DNA from: Nocardia pneumoniae NBRC 100136
GTDB taxonomy: Bacteria; Actinomycetota; Actinomycetes; Mycobacteriales; Mycobacteriaceae
Assembly (NCBI RefSeq): GCF_000308755.1
Contig: NZ_BAGF01000151.1
Coordinates: 62,001-126,000, forward strand
Direction of reading: 5' to 3'
DNA length: 64,000 nucleotides
How positions within the stretch are numbered: position 1 is the first letter of the stretch; each line of letters begins with the position of its first letter. The position numbers and the translations under genes are program-made. The notes under the pieces are model-generated. The model had not been told where the DNA came from and ran no database searches. It saw nothing but the letters and a program-made list of their open reading frames with translations. Shown piece after piece: positions 43,568-52,102 of this stretch.

Positions 43568-44622
43568 ACGACATGTCGTATGCGGCTGTCCCGCTGCAGT
43601 GGGTGGGACCCGTGCGCATCACCGGCAATACCGTCGACGACGCCGTCGCAGTCCCTTTAGCCACCTACGAATCTCCGCTGTGGCCGTCGGTCGGGCGCGG
43701 CGCGCGGATATCCACGCTGGCCGACAACGGTGTGGTGGCAACCTTGGTCGACGACCGCATGACCCGTTCGATCCTGCTCGAAGCCGACGACGCGAACACC
43801 GCCCACACCGCCGTGCAGCGGCTCGCGAGCCGATTCGGCGAACTGCAGGAGGTGGCCGCGGGCAGCAGCCGGTACGCCCGCCTCATCGACGTGCACCATC
43901 AGATCACCGGGAATCTGCTGTTCTTGCGATTCGCATTCACCACCGGTGACGCCGCGGGCCACAACATGGCCACGCTCGCCTCCGATCACCTGATGAACCA
44001 CATCGTGGCGACGATTCCCGGGCTGCGATACGTCTCGGTGTCCGGAAACTACTGCACGGACAAAAAGGCCACCGCGGTCAACGGCATCCTCGGTCGCGGC
44101 AAGAATGTCGTCACCGAAATCCTCATACCCCGCGACGTGGTCCAAAGGCGACTGCACACCACCGCTCGACAGGTGGTCGAGCTGAACATCCGCAAGAACC
44201 TCATCGGCACGCTGCTCGCCGGTGGAATCCGCTCCGCCAACGCCCATTACGCCAACATGCTGTTGGCCTTCTACCTGGCCACCGGGCAGGACGCCGCGAA
44301 CATCGTCGAGGGATCCCAAGGCGTCACGCACGCCGAGGACCGCGCCGGGGATCTCTACTTCTCGTGCACGCTGCCCAACCTCATCGTCGGGACCGTCGGG
44401 AACGGCAAGCACCAGAGTTTCGTCGACGAGAATCTCACCCGCCTCGGCTGCCGATCGCAGCGGCAGAACGGCGACAACGCCCGCCGTCTCGCCGTGATCG
44501 CGGCGGCCACCGTGCTGTGCGGCGAACTGTCCCTGATGGCGGCCCAGACCAACCGCGGTGAATTGATGCGCTCCCACACCCGATTCGAACGGTCGACCAC
44601 GAGCAACGGAGTACTGCCATGA
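43564..44622 (+). CDS. mvaA: Hydroxymethylglutaryl-CoA reductase (class I)
   Basis: The 352-residue protein is an HMG-CoA reductase: GNLLFLRFAFTTGDAAGHNM (cofactor-binding DAMGMNM equivalent), NYCTDKKATAVNGILGRGK with the catalytic Lys, ANAHYANML, and a late RSH (LMRSHTRF) carrying the catalytic His. It reduces HMG-CoA to mevalonate with NADPH. GTG 43564 follows AAGGAG and overlaps the fni stop. It is a short form without membrane anchor. Confidence 0.94.
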   Translation: MNDMSYAAVPLQWVGPVRITGNTVDDAVAVPLATYESPLWPSVGRGARISTLADNGVVATLVDDRMTRSILLEADDANTAHTAVQRLASRFGELQEVAAGSSRYARLIDVHHQITGNLLFLRFAFTTGDAAGHNMATLASDHLMNHIVATIPGLRYVSVSGNYCTDKKATAVNGILGRGKNVVTEILIPRDVVQRRLHTTARQVVELNIRKNLIGTLLAGGIRSANAHYANMLLAFYLATGQDAANIVEGSQGVTHAEDRAGDLYFSCTLPNLIVGTVGNGKHQSFVDENLTRLGCRSQRQNGDNARRLAVIAAATVLCGELSLMAAQTNRGELMRSHTRFERSTTSNGVLP

Positions 44623-45791
44623 CCACCCCGCCGGTTGGAATCCACGACCTGTCCTTCGCCACCACTCATTACGCGCTGGATCACGCCCTGCTCGCAGAGC
44701 GCCTCGGCGTGGATCCCAGCAAGTTCTACCTCGGCATCGGCCAGGAGAAGATGAGCGTCGCCGCCGCCGACGAGGACATCGTCACCATCGCCGCGGCCGC
44801 CGCCAAGCCCATAATCGACCGCCACGGCGTCGACCACATCCGCACGGTGCTGCTGGCCACCGAAAGTGGTGTCGACCAGTCGAAATCAGCGGGCCTCTAC
44901 CTCCACCCCCTGATCGGACTGCCCAATACCGCCCGCGTCGTCGAACTGAAACAAGCCTGCTACGGCGGCACAGCCGGACTTCAATTCGCCGCCGGACTGA
45001 TCGCCCGTGACCCCTCCCAGCGCGTACTGGTCATCGCCACCGACATCGCGAAGTACGAACTCGACACGCCCGGCGAACCGACGCAGGGCGCCGCCGCGGT
45101 CGCGATGCTCGTCAGCGCGAATCCGGCCATCCTGCGGCTGGAACCCCACTCCGGGCTCTACAGCGCTGACATCATGGACTTCTGGCGCCCCAACTATCGC
45201 ACCGCCGCGCTGGTCGACGGCAAGACATCGGTCAACGCGTACCAGAAGGCCACCCAGGAAGCCTGGACCGACTACCGGCGGCAAGGCGGCCGCAACCTGA
45301 GCGAGTTCGCCGCGTTCTGCTACCACCAACCGTTCACCAGGATGGCCGCCAAAGCACACCGCCACCTACTCGAAAGCCAGGGCCACACCGCCGACTCGGC
45401 CGCGATCGACACCGCGATTCGCCATACCACCAGCTACAACCGCACCGTCGGCAACAGCTACACCGCCTCGCTGTACCTCGGTCTGATCTCCTTGCTCGAC
45501 CACGCCGACGACCTCACCGACCGACCCGTCGCCTTCATCAGCTACGGATCGGGCAGCGTCGCCGAATTCTTCGGCGGTACTTTGGCATCCGGCTACCGCG
45601 ACCACCTCAGAACAGACGCCAACCGGGCCGCCGTGACCACTCGCGCACCCCTCGGCTACGACCGCTACCGCGAACTCCACGAAACCCGGACTCCCACCGA
45701 CGGGAGGTACTACGCCATTCCCACGGAGACCACCCGCCCGTTCCGGTTGGCCGCGATCTCCGGCCACAAACGCCTCTACGAATCCCGATGA
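44619..45791 (+). CDS. mvaS: Hydroxymethylglutaryl-CoA synthase
   Basis: The 390-residue thiolase-fold enzyme has its nucleophilic Cys at about 114 in ELKQACYGGTAGLQFA, preceded by ATESGVDQSKSAG, and a late His in FCYHQPFTRMAAKAH; SYGSGSVAEFFGG is a further family mark. It condenses acetyl-CoA with acetoacetyl-CoA. It is the last gene of the mevalonate set, and its stop is not followed by another gene on the same strand for over 1 kb. Confidence 0.95.
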   Translation: MTTPPVGIHDLSFATTHYALDHALLAERLGVDPSKFYLGIGQEKMSVAAADEDIVTIAAAAAKPIIDRHGVDHIRTVLLATESGVDQSKSAGLYLHPLIGLPNTARVVELKQACYGGTAGLQFAAGLIARDPSQRVLVIATDIAKYELDTPGEPTQGAAAVAMLVSANPAILRLEPHSGLYSADIMDFWRPNYRTAALVDGKTSVNAYQKATQEAWTDYRRQGGRNLSEFAAFCYHQPFTRMAAKAHRHLLESQGHTADSAAIDTAIRHTTSYNRTVGNSYTASLYLGLISLLDHADDLTDRPVAFISYGSGSVAEFFGGTLASGYRDHLRTDANRAAVTTRAPLGYDRYRELHETRTPTDGRYYAIPTETTRPFRLAAISGHKRLYESR

Positions 45792-46977
45792 CAGATTGAT
45801 GGGCTGACCTCGCCTCCCACGGAAGCAGCAGCGTCACGCTGCACCGGGTACGCAGTAGGCCCGACGTGTCGAAGCCCGACCTTCGCTCATCGGACGTGAG
45901 CGGCGTGCCCATCACGCGCCGGTCGAATACCGAAGCCGAAGCTCACCGGGTTGAGGTGATCCACAGCCGCACGGGGTCCAAGTGCCCCACAACGAGTGCG
46001 CCGCCGTGTCGCCGATAACCGAGCTCGAGGCCGGACCCATCCCAGCGCGGGAAGAAACGGTGGTATCGATCACCCGGCCGCGCGTCGACCTGTCACACAC
46101 TGCATTAGCACCGCGGCTCGGACACATGTTGCGGACGGTACAGGGTTATGAGAGAACGGTCGTCCCGGCGTGCGGAACGCGGTGCGAACGAACCCGTCCG
46201 ACACCACCAGTGCCAGGATCTCGTTCAGCACGCCCCCCTGCGCCGTTCCCGCAGGAAACGACGGTGCCCAGCCGGCGCGAGAGGGTGTCGACACGCGCCG
46301 TGAACCCACTTGTGTGGCGAATCCGCTGCCATAAGTGTTCGAGCAACCGATGCGGGCTCTTCAACGAAGACTTCCTCTCTTCACGAAGAGTGACGATCTC
46401 ATGGACATCGCCCCGACGAGGCGCGATCTCGAAGTCGACCACCAGCGAACCATCGACAGGGGAAGCCGTCGCCAGCTATCAGCGTCTGACCGCACCCGAG
46501 CCGACTCCTCCGTGTCCGGCCTCGCCACACTGGAGGAAGGGCCCCGTTGTGCCGACAGGTGCTATCTGCGGACTTCGCGAATTGGCAATCGGGCGCGGCG
46601 CAGCGCCGTTCCGATTCGACGCACCCGGAATTCGAGCGGAAGCGCCACCACCGCGACATCGACGACTGGGCTGAGCGGACTTTGCGTCACACAAATCGGT
46701 CGATCGACGTATGGCCTCGGCGTGCTCGGGCGGAGATCCTACGAGTATCGGCAAGAAGCCGACGAAGCGTCGAGGCTGACGCCCTTGGCAGACATGAGTC
46801 TCTGCTAGCCGACGACAGCCCAGGCGATCGAACGCTTCACGAGTCGTGGGCATTGACTGCCTATCTATCGAGAAGGAGCGCCATGGGCTCAGGTGGGGAC
46901 CAACCCACCAGAGTCCGCGAGCTGATGGATGAGTTCGGGGGTTCGTAAACGGGAAATAGATGTCAAAGGGAATTACG
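45792..46977. other. Gene-poor gap after the mevalonate operon
   Basis: About 1.2 kb without a recognisable product. Long reading frames exist on both strands (for example 45982-46674 + and 46479-47414 -) but they overlap each other and look like chance frames of GC-rich DNA. No terminator hairpin was noticed. Confidence 0.4.
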
Positions 46978-47250
46978 ATGGAGCGAACGATCGAGAATGA
47001 GTTGTATCGGGATTTCGGCCTCTGGACGGAACTGGTCGACCGTGCCGCGCACGCGGAGAACGAAGTCGAACGGGAAATCCCCGCATTGCGGTCGGCGGAA
47101 CTAAAGCAAAAGTGGATTTCCACCGCGGGCGAATTATGGAGATCTCTACACGAACTGTATGAGCGATGGTACGAGACCGTCGACCGCCTACAGGCGGAGA
47201 CGAAATCCGTAGCATACGGCGATGTTGATAATTCTCGGCAGTGTGCATGA
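46978..47250 (+). CDS. Small helical hypothetical protein
   Basis: The 90-residue reading frame starts at ATG 46978 behind AAAGGGA at good spacing. The product is acidic, Glu/Trp/Tyr-rich and predicted all-helical (for example LWTELVDRAAHAENEVEREI and LWRSLHELYERWYETVDRLQ), without a signal peptide. Codon use is less GC-rich at third positions than in neighbouring genes, which suggests transfer or weak selection. No family is recognised. Confidence 0.45.
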   Translation: MERTIENELYRDFGLWTELVDRAAHAENEVEREIPALRSAELKQKWISTAGELWRSLHELYERWYETVDRLQAETKSVAYGDVDNSRQCA

Positions 47251-47691
47251 AACCGTTCGAGCCGAACCCGTCCTGATATCGCCGTCACGGTCAGGCCAGT
47301 TCGGTGGGTCGGGAAGCGGGTTCCGTTCGAACGATCCTGCGGCGATGCCGGAACGCTACACATCGGCCTCTCGATCAAATATTCGAGTGTAATCCTTGCG
47401 GCCGGGCTCGCCACGGAGCGCTGTCGCCCTGAAGTTCGATCGAGGTCGCCAGCGAATCGCCGCGACGTAAAAAGTGCCGCATTCAGGATCCCCGAACAAC
47501 ATTCGTCTCAGTTTCGGCGACTATCGCATCAGAAATGCATCCGGTCATATGAGCTTCCTAATGTGACGCTCGGTTACAGTCGGGTTGTATCGCTGCGCAG
47601 ATGGAGCATCGTTGGCGGAAGTAATTGTCGCGAATATGTAGTTTGCAACCACTGCGGGGATAACTCCACGCATCATGTGATGAGGAAATGT
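47251..47691 (+). promoter_or_regulatory. Leader region of the porin pair
   Basis: These 441 bp before the first porin gene hold no convincing ORF. They probably carry the porin promoter and a long untranslated leader; GAGGAA at 47682-47687 serves the ATG at 47692. Confidence 0.35.
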
Positions 47692-48366
47692 ATGAATGAG
47701 AACCGCACCACAGGTCTGCGCCGCGGTGCCCGCGTCGCGGGCATCGGCGCTGCCGCGGCTGTTGCCATGGGCCTGCTTTCGACCGGTGCCGCCAATGCCG
47801 ATACCTTCGTGCCGTTGCCGGACGGCCACAAGATGGGACCTGGCGTGACCATCACCCGGAACGGCGAGCGGGCCCTGATTTCGCCGTCGCTGGCCGCCAA
47901 CGGCACAGGTCGTGTGGTCTGGGTGTCGGGCAACGCCGTCGCCGATGTCACCGAGACGCCGGAAGGCGCCATCGGTCCCAACAACGGTCCGACGGGCAAC
48001 CCCGGAACCAACAACTCCTCGACGCATGGGTCGTCGCAGCTGAGCACCGGTTACATCGTCGGCTGCCAGGTCGGCATCGCCGATGACGCGATCGCCGCGG
48101 GTGTGTCGGGCAGTGTGAACCTCAGCGGCGCGAGCGCCGGTGGTTCGATCGGCGTCAACCTCGGCCCCGGCGAGGTCAAGTTCGTTCAGATCGATTACAA
48201 GGACATCCTCAAGCCTGGTGTGTATTCCGTCGAGTACCAGGATGCCGAGATCCAGATCCAGGGTTGTGCGGGTTACACGCAGGCGCGTTCGTACACGGTT
48301 GTCGAGATCATCGGTGATCACTACTCGAAGACCACCCTCTACGGGATGCCGTTCAGCATCGGCTGA
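47692..48366 (+). CDS. MspA-family outer-membrane porin
   Basis: The 224-residue protein has a signal peptide ending in TGAANA before DTFVPLPDG and the MspA-family pattern: a repeated GCQVGI strand (GYIVGCQVGIADD), NLSGASAGGSIGVNLGPGEVKFVQI, and the terminal GCAGYTQARSYTVVEI with closing GMPFSIG. MspA proteins assemble as octameric channels across the mycolic-acid outer membrane and admit small hydrophilic nutrients. ATG 47692 is preferred over ATG 47680 because of GAGGAA. A second copy follows 65 bp downstream. Confidence 0.95.
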   Translation: MNENRTTGLRRGARVAGIGAAAAVAMGLLSTGAANADTFVPLPDGHKMGPGVTITRNGERALISPSLAANGTGRVVWVSGNAVADVTETPEGAIGPNNGPTGNPGTNNSSTHGSSQLSTGYIVGCQVGIADDAIAAGVSGSVNLSGASAGGSIGVNLGPGEVKFVQIDYKDILKPGVYSVEYQDAEIQIQGCAGYTQARSYTVVEIIGDHYSKTTLYGMPFSIG

Positions 48367-48431
48367 CGTCTGTCGAATCCAACGAACCATCCTCCCGCTG
48401 AAGCGGACTCAACCCTCGAGGGATATCAACT

Positions 48432-49103
48432 ATGTTCAACCGTAAGAACCTGGCACGGATGGCCGGCGTCGGCGCCGCCGCCACCATCGCCATGGGCCTG
48501 TTCTCCACCGGCGCGGCCAACGCCGACACCTTCGTCCCGCTGCCGGGCGGGGAACTGACCAAGACGCTGTCGGACGGCACCGTCGTGACCATTCGCCTGG
48601 TCGGCGAATCGGCCAACATCAACCCCTCCATGGGCGCTACACCCTTGCACCGCAACGCGTGGGTCTCCGGAAGCGCGCAGGTCGAGCTCTCCGGCGCGGC
48701 GGGTGGACTAATTTTTCCCGGCTATACCGTCGGCTGCCAGGTCAACATCGCCGGTGGTGGTGCCACCGGCGGTGTGGACGGCAATGTGGACTGGAGCGAC
48801 GGGCAGAACGTCACTGGTGGCGTGGGCGCCAACTCCGGCGGCAACCTCTCGCTCGGCCCCGGTCAGGCGAAGTCGTTCTATGTGCTCGATCTGGAGCAGG
48901 CCGACGACTTCGGCAACGAGACCCACAAGATCCGCAATTCTTTCAAGGGCACCAGCGGTTCGGTGGCGTGGGCCGACGAGACCATCGGCCTGAACGGCTG
49001 CGCGGGCTACGCCCAGGCGCGCGCCTTCGTCAGCGTGTACGTCGAGACCGAGAGCATTACCACCTGGGTGACGCTGTGGGGACAACCCTTCAGCCTCGGC
49101 TGA
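48432..49103 (+). CDS. MspA-family outer-membrane porin, second copy
   Basis: The 223-residue protein closely parallels its upstream neighbour: signal peptide ending TGAANA, mature start DTFVPLPGGE, then GYTVGCQVNIAGG, SGGNLSLGPGQAKSFYV and GCAGYAQARAFVSV with terminal GQPFSLG. The two probably form one operon; mixed pores are possible. GAGGGA precedes ATG 48432. A short CAGCCTC/GAGGCTG hairpin (49091-49108) spans the stop codon and may help end the transcript. Confidence 0.95.
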   Translation: MFNRKNLARMAGVGAAATIAMGLFSTGAANADTFVPLPGGELTKTLSDGTVVTIRLVGESANINPSMGATPLHRNAWVSGSAQVELSGAAGGLIFPGYTVGCQVNIAGGGATGGVDGNVDWSDGQNVTGGVGANSGGNLSLGPGQAKSFYVLDLEQADDFGNETHKIRNSFKGTSGSVAWADETIGLNGCAGYAQARAFVSVYVETESITTWVTLWGQPFSLG

Positions 49104-49299
49104 GGCTGGACGCCACTCCGCCTAACGCGAACTGGCAGATGCGGCCGGAGTTGGTGAGCAGCTGGTCGGGCTCGTCGGGGTAAAGGTGTCGGCGGCCGGC
49201 ACAGCTGCGGTATCGAGGATTGCCAAGTACGTCGACCCCGACGATCCCACCAGCGTTGATGGCACTGATCCGACTGCCAGTTGTGGTTTCGCTTCGTCG

Positions 49300-49740
49300 A
49301 ATGGCACGGCTTCGCCGGGTATCGCAGTCGGGCTACTACGCATATCTGGAAGCGCAATCCGACAACGTTCTCACCGATCGGCAGCAGCGACGGGCGGGCC
49401 TCGAAACGAAGATCGCCACTGTCCATCGCCAGTCCGACGGCGGGTACACATCCCGGGTGCATTTCGCGACCAGGGCGAGCGGGTCGCAGCCAAGACTGTC
49501 GCCAAGATCATGTCCCAGGCCGAAGGAATCAGTCCTCCAACTTTCGAAGTGCGCGTTACCAAGGCCGATCCGGCGGTGCTGTTCCCGCCGGATCTGGTGA
49601 AACGCCATCTCGATCAAGGTCGCTTCGACGCCCGACATGGTCACCGGCGCCATCGATGCGGTGGTCGCTGAGCCTGGCGGCCGAGTCCACGGGCACGATC
49701 GCGTACTCGGATCGCGGCAGGGAGGTTCACCGCGGCACCT
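49300..49740 (+). pseudogene. Decayed IS3-family transposase (OrfB) remnant
   Basis: Fragments in three frames match an IS3-type transposase: VSQSGYYAYLEAQSDNVLTDRQQ and KIATVHRQSDGGYTSRVH in one frame, GERVAAKTVAKIMSQAEGIS and KADPAVLFPPDLVKRHLDQGRFDA in the next, and GTIAYSDRGREVH (the second-Asp region) in the third. The segment with the first catalytic Asp is deleted. It is unrelated in detail to the intact IS at 18318-19589, so it marks an older insertion. Confidence 0.8.
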
Positions 49741-50032
49741 GACCGCGTAAGCCTTCTGGAACCAAGGGGCGCCCCGGTCTGTGCGCGCGACCGATCTCTT
49801 GGAACAGTGGTCCTTCCGAATAGCCGATACGCCACGAAGGCCAGCAGCCGGCCTGGGCGCCGCGCTGAACGGAGTTACTATTCCGGCCCCATCTGTCCCA
49901 TCGGATGACCTCTACCCGGATCGAGCCAACACGCGACAGCTTTCCAATCATTAGAAGTCATCCGTGTACGAGCGTGCTCGCTGACACACGAGGCATGCAG
50001 GCGTTGACGTCGCTCCATTGTGGAAAACAACG

Positions 50033-50344
50033 TTATTCCGCATAAACCGCAATAAATGTGGTCCACCAGTTATCCGATTTCATCAGGTAGTGCTTCCGGG
50101 CACGGATGCGCAAAGATTGCCGATATTCCTCCGACGCCTGACCAGAAAGCCATGATGAGGGCCCGTTCGGGTCCACGCCATTGTGGACCGTCATCGGCGT
50201 CGTTGCCAGACGGCGGAGTGTCGAGCACCCACACCCGAAACGGAAATCCCGGAACACCGGAGCGGCGCGCCGCTCTGATGGCCTGCCGTGGGGACGGTTC
50301 ACGGGAAACGGCACTCGTACAGTCGTGCGGCTGTCCCGCATCAT
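50033..50344 (-). CDS. Small ORF coupled to the DUF4254 gene
   Basis: A 103-residue frame begins at an ATG that overlaps the DUF4254 stop (TGATG), with GGAGAGG at the right distance, so translation could be coupled. The product is basic (Arg-rich, ending in RARKHYLMKSDNWWTTFIAVYAE) and has no recognised family. A second short frame overlaps its end and encodes a CxxC segment (YCGLCG), so a frameshifted longer gene is possible. Confidence 0.3.
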   Translation of the reverse strand: MMRDSRTTVRVPFPVNRPHGRPSERRAAPVFRDFRFGCGCSTLRRLATTPMTVHNGVDPNGPSSWLSGQASEEYRQSLRIRARKHYLMKSDNWWTTFIAVYAE

Positions 50345-50862
50345 CAGATTCCTCTCCATCCCATGGGTAATTGGAGACGTCGTTCCCGGATCTGATCTAC
50401 CATTTCGGCATATCCTTCACGAGCTTCGCTCAGGTGAAACCACGCTTGGTGCCGCTTATCGGATTCGGCTGAATGCAGAACCGTCCACCACGCCTCCGCG
50501 AAAATCTTTGCGATATGATTCATCACCTCCCCCAATGAGTGCGTGTGTTTGCGCGCGCCTTTCGTGCGCGGTACGTAACATGCCGCCCATGCGTTGATTT
50601 CGTCGACAAGTTCTTCGATTTGCGCCCGGACTTGCTCACAAGTGTTGCCGACCCGCAGAGGTTCCCGGTCGAGCTTGGCATGTATCAATTCGGCGTGCAG
50701 ATCGCTGAGATCTCGCGCCCACCCGGCAAGGGGTGTCGTATTGTCGCTGCGACCCGAGATCGCCTGAAGCAGATGCTCGGGCTCCAATAGCGGCACCGCC
50801 CTGTTCGACGAAGGCTGTGCGGCTGGCTCGGTGACGCGTGAGGCATATCCGGGTATATACAT
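50344..50862 (-). CDS. DUF4254 family protein
   Basis: The 172-residue helical protein fits the DUF4254 pattern: LAGWARDLSDLHAELIHAKLD, then QVRAQIEELVDEINAW, then HTHSLGEVMNHIAKIFAEAW and HQAWFHLSEAREGYAEMVDQI, ending LQLPMGW. The family is widespread in mycolate actinobacteria and has no established role; it often lies near cell-envelope genes. ATG 50862 is preceded by GAGGT. The function is unknown. Confidence 0.7.
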   Translation of the reverse strand: MYIPGYASRVTEPAAQPSSNRAVPLLEPEHLLQAISGRSDNTTPLAGWARDLSDLHAELIHAKLDREPLRVGNTCEQVRAQIEELVDEINAWAACYVPRTKGARKHTHSLGEVMNHIAKIFAEAWWTVLHSAESDKRHQAWFHLSEAREGYAEMVDQIRERRLQLPMGWRGI

Positions 50863-51347
50863 TTCTCATTACCTCACGGGTTGCCTCCGATGACGGCGCA
50901 GAGTTCCGCGATCCTTACCGCGACGATGCAGGGATCACTCGGCCGGCGTCCATCGATGCCGAATGCAACATAAAATTTACAGGTGCCGCTGAGGTCGGTA
51001 CCAGAATGCCACATCGAGGTCATCATGGACTCCTGCTGAACTCCACAAAAGAACGATGTACTCAGCATGGCAGTCTTATCTCTTGGCCGGAATCCGTAAG
51101 TTGACCGATATTGCGCTCCGGGGCGAGTTCGGCGCCGCCTCAGAGGCGGCTGTCCAGTTGCGCGACGTGTGTCGATACACCCCTTGTCGGCTGAATCGGA
51201 GGCGGCGGATCGGTCATTGCGCGCGAGAGGTGGGACGGTGATGTACCTGTTGCCGGTCATGGGCCTCGGCAAGTCGGTTTGTCGTGCGCAGGACTATCCC
51301 CGGGAGATCATGCAGCAGGTCGCGGCGGACTTCGCCGGCCGAGAGCG
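50863..51347. other. Gap with one uncertain small frame upstream of DUF4254
   Basis: On the - strand a frame ending at 50874 (11 bp before the DUF4254 start) reads GTCKFYVAFGIDGRRPSDPC and IVAVRIAELCAVIGG, faintly like the C-terminus of DUF3558 lipoproteins, but there is no signal peptide or good start. On the + strand a 45-residue frame (51241-51378) runs into the downstream hairpin. Neither is certain. Confidence 0.25.
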
Positions 51348-51388
51348 CACTGCGGAGTCACCGGCTGCGCGCCGGTGACTCCGCAGTG
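51348..51388 (-). terminator. Perfect 18-bp hairpin terminator after the dmf operon
   Basis: CACTGCGGAGTCACCGGC (51348-51365) pairs perfectly with its inverse (51371-51388) around a 5-base loop. It lies about 110 bp beyond the stop of the AmiS/UreI-like gene and probably ends the dimethylformamidase operon on the - strand. The hairpin would also stop + strand transcripts. Confidence 0.75.
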
Positions 51389-51497
51389 TTGTGGAGCAGG
51401 TGCCTGCATGCGGCCGCCATGGTGAATTCGAGTGCGGGGTATGGAACTGTCGCAGAGGTGTGCTCGGTCGATATTCAGTTCGTCATCACTTCGAAGA

Positions 51498-52034
51498 TCA
51501 TGCCGGAATCACTCCGGTGAACACGAGGACCGCGGGAAGAAGTGCGGTGCCGATCGCTTCGGCTACTGCGACCAGCGCGGTGGCGCGGACAAAGGGTCTG
51601 CCCAATCCAAGGGTGAGGAAGAACAGGAACCACAGCCCGGCCCATGCAAACCAGCTGATCGCGATCCAGTGGTCGAACGTGCCGTGGGCGATCGACAGCG
51701 AATGGACGCCAAGAGGGACGGCGACCCCTGTCACCACGAGTGAGAACCACCCGAGTGCGGCACCGCTGACTCCGGTGAACTGGTTGGCACCTACCCACAG
51801 ATAGGTCAGCGCGAACAGTCCGATGTAGGCAGCGGGCGCCGCGCTCGCGGCGTCGGCGCTCTTCGCCAGGGTCAACGCGATGATTACCGCGCCGACGAGC
51901 CCGGTGAACACGTTGACAACTGCGATGTCTTTGCCGGCCAGCTGAATCGAGGAACCCGATGCGGTGGAACGCCACATCCAGATTCCGTTGACGAACAGGC
52001 TCGCGCCGACGAACAGGAGAAATACGGGGAGCAT
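51498..52034 (-). CDS. AmiS/UreI-type amide or urea channel
   Basis: The 178-residue protein has six hydrophobic segments (MLPVFLLFVGASLFVNGIW; IAVVNVFTGLVGAVIIALTL; YIGLFALTYLWVGANQFTG; GWFSLVVTGVAVPLGV; IAISWFAWAGLWFLFFLTL; ALVAVAEAIGTALLPAVL) and the conserved YLWVGANQ and WFAWAGLWFL features of the AmiS/UreI family, which forms proton-gated or passive channels for urea and short amides. Its place directly downstream of the dimethylformamidase genes suggests uptake of formamides. ATG 52034 matches the family N-terminus, though its ribosome-binding site is weak. Confidence 0.88.
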   Translation of the reverse strand: MLPVFLLFVGASLFVNGIWMWRSTASGSSIQLAGKDIAVVNVFTGLVGAVIIALTLAKSADAASAAPAAYIGLFALTYLWVGANQFTGVSGAALGWFSLVVTGVAVPLGVHSLSIAHGTFDHWIAISWFAWAGLWFLFFLTLGLGRPFVRATALVAVAEAIGTALLPAVLVFTGVIPA

Positions 52035-52102
52035 TTCTGGGCACGCTTTCGTGAAATGGTTGTGGCGCCGCATCGCCGGCGCCACAACCGATTGGCGGTC
52101 CG

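Noticed and set aside
46479..47414. 311-codon frame on the - strand after the mevalonate operon.
   Set aside because: It has no recognisable domain, no ribosome-binding site, and overlaps a more plausible small + strand gene.
51241..51378. 45-codon + strand frame starting with MYLLPVMGLGKS.
   Set aside because: A start with weak ribosome-binding site exists, but the frame ends inside the terminator hairpin and matches no known family.
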